Below, in pieces: positions 56,943 to 64,000 of a DNA stretch of 64,000 nt (within the stretch, counting starts at the first letter, position 1; each line of letters opens with the position of its first letter). Location: assembly GCF_021730305.1 (NCBI RefSeq), contig NZ_CP032674.1, positions 3,953,001-4,017,000 of the forward strand. The letters are read 5' to 3'. The notes under the pieces were generated by a model. That model had not been told where the DNA came from, made no database searches, and saw only the letters and a program-made list of their open reading frames with translations. This DNA comes from Xanthobacter sp. YC-JY1 (GTDB lineage: Bacteria > Pseudomonadota > Alphaproteobacteria > Rhizobiales > Xanthobacteraceae). The translations under genes and the position numbers were made by a program.

Positions 56943-59003
56943 ATGAGAATCTCGCCCCTGCCCCTCAGTCGGGCTTTGCTCTCCAGCGCGGCGCTCGCGC
57001 TCGCGGTTCCCGCCGTCGCTTCGCTCGCCGTTGCGACGCCGGCAACCGCGCAGCAGGCGCAGAAACGGACCCAGGGCCAGCCGCAGCAGACCGGCCGCGA
57101 GCGGGTGGACGTCAACGTCTTCTACGCGCCGCTGGCGGAGCACGGCAGCTGGGTGCGCCATCCCGACTACGACTACGTCTTCGTGCCCGCCGGCCTCGAC
57201 GCCTCGTGGCGGCCCTATCAGGAGGGCCGCTGGCTGTGGACCGACGATTACGGCTGGTACTGGGATTCGGCCGAGCCGTTCGCCTGGGCGACCTACCATT
57301 ATGGTCGCTGGGGCTACGAGCAGGCTTATGGCTGGTTCTGGGTGCCCGGCGACACCTGGGCGCCTGCCTGGGTGACGTGGCGCAGCGGCGGCGGCAAGAC
57401 CGGCTGGGCGCCCATCGCACCCGATTCCCGAGGCTATGCCTATGGCGCGCCCCGGGTGATGGACCCGCCGGTGGCGGAAAGCTGGGTTTTCGTCGAAAAC
57501 CGCTACCTCGCCGCGCCGGAGCTGGCGCTGCATGTGGCGCCCATCGCGCAGATCGCCGTGTGGCTGTCGCGGGACAATCCGCGCGTCTACCAGCCGCTCT
57601 ATCGCGACGGGGTGGTGACGACCCGCTTCGTCGACCGTAACGACTATGCGAGCGTGATCGAAGGCGGCATCCCCTCCCGCCGGGTGGTCTTCGTGGACAA
57701 TTACCGGGACGAGTTCGTCGATCGCGGCGGCTATGTGGGCATTTACGGCCCGCGCGTTGCCCGCGCGAACCGCGTTCCCCCGCCGCCGCGCTTCGAGCGC
57801 GAGCTGCCGCAGGACCGACGAATCCTGGTGCGCAACTATGTGGGCGAACGGGTGCCGGGGCTGGCCGCGCCGTCCGCCGCTTTGCTCTCGGTCATCGACG
57901 ACAGCCAGCGGCGCCAGCTGCGCGAGCATCGCTGGTCGGGCAACAACCGCGCCTATGAGCGGGAGATCGACCAGTTGCGCGAGCGCCAGCGCGATCGCAT
58001 CCAGAAGACTGTGGAGGAGGCGAACCGCAACGCGGGCGAGATGCAGGAGAAGCGCCTCGAAGCCATCAAGGCGCGCAACGAGAAGCTGCAGCAGCGTGTG
58101 GAGCAGCGCCAGGAGCGGGCTCAGCAGGTGATCGACAAGATCCGGCAGGAGCGGCCCAACACCCTCCCCGCCCGCGCCACCGACGACAACCGAACCGGCG
58201 CCCCTGGCGCCCCCGGCGCTCGCCCCGGCACGCCGAACGTGCCGCCGCCCGGCACCGGCGATGCCGCCCGTCCCGGTGCAGCCGGTACCCCGCCGGGCAC
58301 CCCGCAGCGCAATCCCGATGCGCCAACCACGCCGCCGGACCGCACGCCGCCCAATGCGGCGCGTCCCGACACGCCGCGCAGCGGCCAGCCGGAGCGCAGC
58401 GAGCGTCAGGCCGAGCCGGACCGCGCCCGTCAGCCGGATGCGGCGTCGCCGGCGAGCCCTGCCGAGCGTCAGGACAGGCAGGCCCAGCCCGATCAGGGCC
58501 GTCAGCCGGAGACGCCGCCCAACCGGCCGGCCACCCCCGCGCAGCCGAGGCCTGATGGCAATGCGCGTCCGGAGCAGAGCGGTGCGCCGAACCGCCCTGC
58601 CGTGCCGACCAACCCGGATCGGGGCCGCGAGGATCGCCCGTCTCCCGGCCAGATGGACCAGCCGAAGAACGCCCCCTCCCCGCGCGCCGACCGGGAGCGG
58701 CCGGAGCGCCCCAGCCGCGATCAGCCCCGCCCCGTGGATCGGGCGGCCACGCCCGACCGCGCTGTCCCCGAGCGTCCCGCGCCCCAGCGCGCGGCGCCGG
58801 CCAACCGGGCGCAGGGCGATGCCCCGGCGCGCGAGCCCGCCGCCCCTGCGGCCCGCGAGCGTGCCCAGCCGGGCCCGACGCCGGGCGGAGCCGCCGCCGG
58901 TGCCGCGCGCCCCGGTCCCGCGACCCCGGCCGCCCGGCCGGGCGGCGCAGCAGCCCCCGGCGGTGCCGCGGGGACTCCCGGCGACGGACCGGGCCGCAAC
59001 TGA
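56943..59003 (+). CDS. DUF6600 secreted protein with long disordered Pro/Arg tail
   Basis: The 686-residue exported protein has a signal peptide (ending ATPATAQQ). An ordered region (about 30-270) is rich in Tyr and Trp and repeats HPDYDYVFVPAGLD, GRWLWTDDYGWYWDS, GRWGYEQAYGWFWVPG, the DUF6600 pattern. A coiled-coil stretch (about 320-400, RQLREHR ... QRVEQRQERAQQVIDKIRQE) follows, then about 270 residues of low-complexity Pro/Arg/Ala/Gly. Family proteins are exported and of unknown role. The ATG at 56943 has aaaaggag upstream. A strong terminator follows. Confidence 0.85.
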   Translation: MRISPLPLSRALLSSAALALAVPAVASLAVATPATAQQAQKRTQGQPQQTGRERVDVNVFYAPLAEHGSWVRHPDYDYVFVPAGLDASWRPYQEGRWLWTDDYGWYWDSAEPFAWATYHYGRWGYEQAYGWFWVPGDTWAPAWVTWRSGGGKTGWAPIAPDSRGYAYGAPRVMDPPVAESWVFVENRYLAAPELALHVAPIAQIAVWLSRDNPRVYQPLYRDGVVTTRFVDRNDYASVIEGGIPSRRVVFVDNYRDEFVDRGGYVGIYGPRVARANRVPPPPRFERELPQDRRILVRNYVGERVPGLAAPSAALLSVIDDSQRRQLREHRWSGNNRAYEREIDQLRERQRDRIQKTVEEANRNAGEMQEKRLEAIKARNEKLQQRVEQRQERAQQVIDKIRQERPNTLPARATDDNRTGAPGAPGARPGTPNVPPPGTGDAARPGAAGTPPGTPQRNPDAPTTPPDRTPPNAARPDTPRSGQPERSERQAEPDRARQPDAASPASPAERQDRQAQPDQGRQPETPPNRPATPAQPRPDGNARPEQSGAPNRPAVPTNPDRGREDRPSPGQMDQPKNAPSPRADRERPERPSRDQPRPVDRAATPDRAVPERPAPQRAAPANRAQGDAPAREPAAPAARERAQPGPTPGGAAAGAARPGPATPAARPGGAAAPGGAAGTPGDGPGRN

Positions 59004-59015
59004 TCCCGCAACGAA

Positions 59016-59047
59016 AAAGGCCGCCCCATGGGGCGGCCTTCTTTCTT
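59016..59047. terminator. Bidirectional terminator between the DUF6600 gene and leuA
   Basis: The palindrome aaggccgcccc-at-ggggcggcctt is flanked by an A-run (59014-59018) on one side and a T-rich tail on the other, so it can stop transcription from both converging genes. Confidence 0.88.
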
Positions 59048-59079
59048 CGTGACAAGCGGGAGGCCTCAGCCCACCGCGC

Positions 59080-60642
<1,563 letters not shown>

Positions 60643-60714
60643 GGGAGCGGTCCTTCTCGCATCCGGCGCGGCCCGTCTGGGGGCATGTTGTCCGGATCAT
60701 AAGCCGAAAACAGG

Positions 60715-60786
60715 CGCCGGGTCTTCAGGCCCGGCGGCGGCGTTTCCCCTGAGTGCCCAGGCGCAAGCCCGGCCGGCCCTCAGGGG
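60715..60786 (-). promoter_or_regulatory. Putative leucine-responsive transcription attenuator of leuA
   Basis: On the minus strand, after the leader-peptide Leu run, a hairpin with 8-bp arms cccctgag / ctcagggg (60746-60753, 60779-60786) has the leader stop codon within its first arm. A second 7-bp stem, CGCCGGG / CCCGGCG (60715-60736), is then followed by CCTGTTTTC, a terminator-like tail. The arrangement matches amino-acid attenuators. Exact alternative pairings need folding. Confidence 0.6.
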
Positions 60787-60884
60787 CGGCTAAGGAGAAG
60801 AAGCGCGCGCAGAATAAGAGCGTTGCCCGGAACCTTGATGGTCCGGGGCTGAGAGGCGGCGGTCTTGGTCGTGCGGGACGACAC
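60780..60884 (-). CDS. leuA leader peptide (Leu-rich, 34 residues)
   Basis: A GTG-started frame ends KVPGNALILRALLLLSRP and carries six Leu codons near its end (CTT, CTG, then CTT CTT CTC CTT), with four in a row directly before AGC CGC CCC TGA. CTT is uncommon in this GC-rich genome, which would make ribosome progress sensitive to charged tRNA-Leu. It lies upstream of leuA on the same strand. The GTG start is only one candidate and its ribosome site is weak; the Leu-run end is the firmer part. Confidence 0.65.
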   Translation of the reverse strand: MSSRTTKTAASQPRTIKVPGNALILRALLLLSRP

Positions 60885-60997
60885 GGGGCGCTCTGCTCTT
60901 CGCTCACGAGTACGGGAAGGTGCTCATAGCCGAATGGTACGGCTGAAGCAAGGGGGCGCGGCGTGAGGTGGGATGCCTTCCGCCGGCATCCCCTCCC

Positions 60998-61996
60998 CTA
61001 CTGCACCGGCAGGATGCGCTTTCCGGTGCGGGCCGCCTCGTCATAGATGCGGGTGTCACCGGGCTTCAGGGAATAGCAGGTCTGGGCGATCACCGGCGTT
61101 CCGGCGGCGAGCAACTGGCCCACGGTGGCGAAGCGGTAGCCCTTGGCGCGCAGTGCTGGGATGAGGATCTTCAGCGCCTCGGCCGTGTGCTTGCCGCGGC
61201 CGTTGGCGTGCATGAGCACGATGGAGCCGGGCTTGATGCCGCGGAGCATGTCGTCTGCCATGCCCTTGGCGCCGATGAAGGCGGGATCGCCGGAATCCAC
61301 GTCCCACTGGATGGCGAGGTGGCCGGTGTCGTTCACATAGTTCAGGGATTCGGCGCTGCACGAGCCATAGGGAAAGCGGAACAGGCTGATGGCCTGCGGC
61401 TTGGGCAGCATGCAGCCCTTCGCCTCTGCCTGCTTGCGGCCGAGGGCGAGGCCGATGTCGGCATCGTCCACCTGCCGGCGCATGGCTTCCCCCGTCTTCA
61501 CGGTGAGATTGGCATGGGACCAGGTATGGTTACCCATCTCGAAGCCGGGATCGGCGGTGAGCTGCCCGCCGCGCTCGGGATGGCTCACCATCCACTTGCC
61601 GCCGGCGAAGAAGGTGGCGGCAACGCCCTCGGACCTCAGATAATCGACGAGCGCGCCGTCATAGCCCGATGTCTCGCTGGAGGCCTCGCAGAGGTCGAAG
61701 GTGAGTGCCACCATCTTCACCCCCGGCGGCAGGTCCACTCGGCGGATGGAGCCGCGCAGCGCCGCCGGCACCGGCGCCGAGGCGGGCACCGAGATATCCG
61801 GCAGTTGGCCCGGCCCGCCCGTGTGCGGCCGCACGATCTCCTCGCCCTGCTTCGCCGCCAGCGCCTGGGGCGGATAGCAGGCCGGGCCGGCGGCGAGCGC
61901 AGGCGCGCAGAGGCCGGCGAGCAGGAGCGCGGCAAAAAGCGGACGGAACGGCAGTCGGATCGAGGGCAAGGCGTCACCGGCACAAAGCGTCGCCAT
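60998..61996 (-). CDS. Polysaccharide deacetylase family protein (NodB homology)
   Basis: This 332-residue exported protein has a signal peptide (PFRPLFAALLLAGLCAPALA, then AG-PACYPP) and a NodB-type domain: VALTFDLCEASS (TFDxxx motif with the metal Asp), NHTWSHANL (metal His residues), and the late GSIVLMHANGRGKH motif with the catalytic His. It probably removes acetyl groups from a cell-envelope polysaccharide or peptidoglycan; the substrate is unknown. The upstream open frame is non-coding; the ATG is at 61996. Confidence 0.88.
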   Translation of the reverse strand: MATLCAGDALPSIRLPFRPLFAALLLAGLCAPALAAGPACYPPQALAAKQGEEIVRPHTGGPGQLPDISVPASAPVPAALRGSIRRVDLPPGVKMVALTFDLCEASSETSGYDGALVDYLRSEGVAATFFAGGKWMVSHPERGGQLTADPGFEMGNHTWSHANLTVKTGEAMRRQVDDADIGLALGRKQAEAKGCMLPKPQAISLFRFPYGSCSAESLNYVNDTGHLAIQWDVDSGDPAFIGAKGMADDMLRGIKPGSIVLMHANGRGKHTAEALKILIPALRAKGYRFATVGQLLAAGTPVIAQTCYSLKPGDTRIYDEAARTGKRILPVQ

Positions 61997-62228
61997 CGGG
62001 CGGCGGCGCACCGGCTTAGCCCTGCGCGCGGCGCATTTCCAGTAGCCGCACGGCTCGGTTGCGGTCACTTGCTGTTGCGCGGGGAAACATGGGCGTCGAA
62101 CGAATGGCGGCCCTGCGGCTCCCATCAGCATCGCGTGACGGCCGATCAACAGAATCCATTTGAATGCAGGCGGCCTGACGGAGTACGCGGCGAGGGCGGG
62201 CCGATGGCCCCCTGATCCGGGACGTCCC

Positions 62229-63077
62229 ATGAACATCCTCTCCATCCAGTCGCACGTCGCCTACGGCCATGTGGGCAACGCTTCCGCCGTGTTCCCGCTG
62301 CAGCGGCTGGGTGTGGAGGTGTGGCCCATCAACACCGTGCAGTTCTCCAACCATACCGGCTATGGCGCGTGGCGGGGACAGGTGTTCGAGGCGTCGGTGA
62401 TCGGCGATCTGGTGGAGGGCATCGCCGAGCGCGGGGTGCTGTCGCGCTGCGACGGCGTGCTCTCCGGCTATATGGGCTCGGCCGACATCGGCGCCGCCAT
62501 CCTCGATGCGGTCGAGCGGGTGCGGGCGGCGAACCGCAACGCCGCCTATTGCTGCGACCCGGTGATCGGCGACGTGGGCCGCGGCATCTTCGTGCGTCCG
62601 GGCATCCCGGAATTCATGCGCGAGAAGGCGGTGCCCGCCGCCGATGTCATCACCCCCAACCAGTTCGAGCTGGAGCTGCTCACCGGCCGCACCTGCACGA
62701 CGCTCCCGGAGGCCATCGCCGCCTGCGACGCGTTGCACGCGCTGGGGCCGAAGGTGATCCTTGTCACCAGCCTGCATGTCGGCGAAACGCCGCCCGATTC
62801 GATCGACCTTCTCGCCTCCGGTCCCGATGGCCGGTTCCTGGTGCGCACGCCGCGCCTCGCCGTGTCCCTCAACGGCGCGGGCGACGCCATCGCCGCTTTG
62901 TTCTTCTTCCACGTGCTGCGCACGGGCTCCACCGCGCAGGCGGTTTCCCTTGCCGCATCCTCCATTTACGGGGTGCTGTCGCGGACCGAAAAAGCACAGT
63001 CTCGGGAATTGCTGCTGGTGGAAGCGCAGGAGGAGTTCGTTACCCCCTCCCGGCTCTTCCCGGCCTCCTCGATCTGA
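62229..63077 (+). CDS. pdxY: Pyridoxal kinase PdxY
   Basis: This kinase salvages pyridoxal to PLP using ATP. The 282-residue ribokinase-like protein starts MNILSIQSHVAYGHVGNASA and has the GYMGSADIG lid region, DPVIGD, TPNQFELELLTG and the catalytic Asp motif LNGAGDAIAALFF. The ATG at 62229 is chosen over 62160 because the family begins with the first strand there. Confidence 0.94.
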   Translation: MNILSIQSHVAYGHVGNASAVFPLQRLGVEVWPINTVQFSNHTGYGAWRGQVFEASVIGDLVEGIAERGVLSRCDGVLSGYMGSADIGAAILDAVERVRAANRNAAYCCDPVIGDVGRGIFVRPGIPEFMREKAVPAADVITPNQFELELLTGRTCTTLPEAIAACDALHALGPKVILVTSLHVGETPPDSIDLLASGPDGRFLVRTPRLAVSLNGAGDAIAALFFFHVLRTGSTAQAVSLAASSIYGVLSRTEKAQSRELLLVEAQEEFVTPSRLFPASSI

Positions 63078-63150
63078 GGCTAAATTGTGGCAAGCAAGTA
63101 AAGAGGCCGGCGTGGGGGCGCGGGTGCTCTTGTAGCGTTCGAGAGCTGAG

Positions 63151-64000
63151 ATGCCGCGCCGGTACGTGACCCTGGACGTGTTCACCACCCGCCCGTTCGG
63201 CGGAAATCCGCTCGCCGTGGTGCTCGACGCCCAGGGGCTCGACGACGCGGCCATGCAGCAGATCGCGCGGGAGTTCAACGTCTCAGAGACGGTGTTCGTG
63301 CTGCCACCGAAGAACAAGGCGAACCGCGCCCGCATCCGCATCTTCACCGTCGCCCACGAAATGCCGTTCGCCGGCCATCCCACCGTCGGCGCCGCCGTGC
63401 TCCTTGCGCTGGAGGACAAGCTCACGACGGGCACCCTGCGCATCGAGGAGACCATCGGCACCATCACCTGCGAGGTGACGACGCACGGCGTCACGCCGGC
63501 TGGCGCGCGCAAGGGATCGGCCGTGTTCACCGCGCCGCGCAAGGGCGAGATCGAGGAGGTGAACATCTCCCGCGCCGCCTGCGCCGAGGCGCTGAACCTG
63601 GACGAGGGCGACATCGGCTTCGACGCCCATCGGCCCATCGTCGCCAATGCCGGCGTGCCCTTCCTGTTCGTGCCGCTGGCCGACCTGACGGCGCTCGCCC
63701 GCGCGCGGCCGGACGAGGCGGCCTTCATCGCCTCCCTCGGCGGCTTCGGCGAGGCGCTTTACCTCTACACGCTGGACGAGGAAGGCGACGCGGACTTCCG
63801 CGCCCGCATGTTCTCCCCCGGCCTCGGCACGGAGGAAGACCCGGCCACCGGCTCCGCCGCCGCCGCCTTCCCCTGGGTGCTGCTCGACGCCGAGAACCGG
63901 GTGGACGGCCACCACAAGGTGCGCATCGACCAGGGCTTCGAGATGGGCCGGCCGAGCCGGGTCGATCTCGGCTTCACCGTGAAGGGCGGGCAGGTTACCG
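63151..64000 (+). CDS. PhzF-family isomerase-like protein (3' end beyond window)
   Basis: The ATG at 63151 opens a frame that runs off the window end (about 283 codons visible). The PhzF signatures are LDVFTTRPFGGNPLAVVLDA, FNVSETVFVLPP (with the catalytic-type Glu), HEMPFAGHPTVGAA and EEDPATGSAAAAF. PhzF proteins resemble diaminopimelate epimerase; for most members the substrate is unknown. It lies 73 bp after pdxY, possibly co-transcribed. Confidence 0.92.
   Translation, partial: MPRRYVTLDVFTTRPFGGNPLAVVLDAQGLDDAAMQQIAREFNVSETVFVLPPKNKANRARIRIFTVAHEMPFAGHPTVGAAVLLALEDKLTTGTLRIEETIGTITCEVTTHGVTPAGARKGSAVFTAPRKGEIEEVNISRAACAEALNLDEGDIGFDAHRPIVANAGVPFLFVPLADLTALARARPDEAAFIASLGGFGEALYLYTLDEEGDADFRARMFSPGLGTEEDPATGSAAAAFPWVLLDAENRVDGHHKVRIDQGFEMGRPSRVDLGFTVKGGQVT

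Overview
The window is high-GC DNA from an autotrophic alphaproteobacterium. The chain cbbR / cbbL-S-X-F-P-T-A-E, with divergent cbbR and red-type Form IC RubisCO, matches the gene order known from Xanthobacter flavus, so Xanthobacter or a close relative (Azorhizobium, Ancylobacter) is the most likely source. This is an inference from gene order and protein families; no database search was run.

Layout. 1-2.1 kb: 3' part of yidC, then an ArsR-type HTH fused to a START-like (SRPBCC) domain. 2.1-12.8 kb: Calvin-Benson-Bassham regulator and an eight-gene operon (RubisCO, RubisCO activase, FBPase/SBPase, phosphoribulokinase, transketolase, aldolase, ribulose-phosphate epimerase). 12.8-17.8 kb: an orphan sulfate-type ABC permease pair (cysT-cysW without cysA or binding protein), a small exported protein, asd, an EamA transporter and a Trm112-like protein. 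17.8-20.8 kb: TPP riboswitch followed by thiO-thiS-thiG-thiE, where thiE has no ATG/GTG/TTG start. 20.9-27.6 kb: periplasmic alpha-carbonic anhydrase, EF-hand protein with an 11-bp tandem repeat at its 3' end, rpsA, a universal stress protein, an M48 lipoprotein peptidase and an SNase-like exported protein. 27.7-30 kb: tRNA-Arg(CCU), an autotransporter remnant, a small lipoprotein and an OprB porin. 30-34.8 kb: hisB-DUF2628-hisH-hisA-hisF-hisE-coaA. 34.9-45.3 kb: hydrolase, hslVU, a Fis/AAA+ regulator lacking the GAFTGA loop, a winged-helix/TPR membrane regulator, omega-aminotransferase, DUF3309, Xaa-Pro aminopeptidase and tRNA-Gly(CCC).

45.3-53.3 kb is an AT-rich foreign segment between tRNA-Gly(CCC) and tRNA-Lys(CUU). 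It holds a tyrosine integrase truncated by an IS3-family element, a helicase/primase pair split by a frameshift, a small membrane gene with an internal stop, an intact CopG-type antitoxin beside a frameshifted ParE toxin, and unassigned DNA. It reads as a decaying integrative element.

53.5-64 kb returns to core-like DNA: tctA-tctB-tctC (tripartite tricarboxylate uptake), a DUF6600 protein with a long disordered tail, leuA preceded by a Leu-rich leader peptide and hairpins that look like a transcription attenuator, a polysaccharide deacetylase, pdxY and a PhzF-family protein cut by the window end.

The most notable items are the leuA attenuator, the multiply inactivated integrative element, the non-canonical thiE start, the GAFTGA-less regulator with a degenerate receiver, and the ArsR-SRPBCC fusion with its direct-repeat operator.
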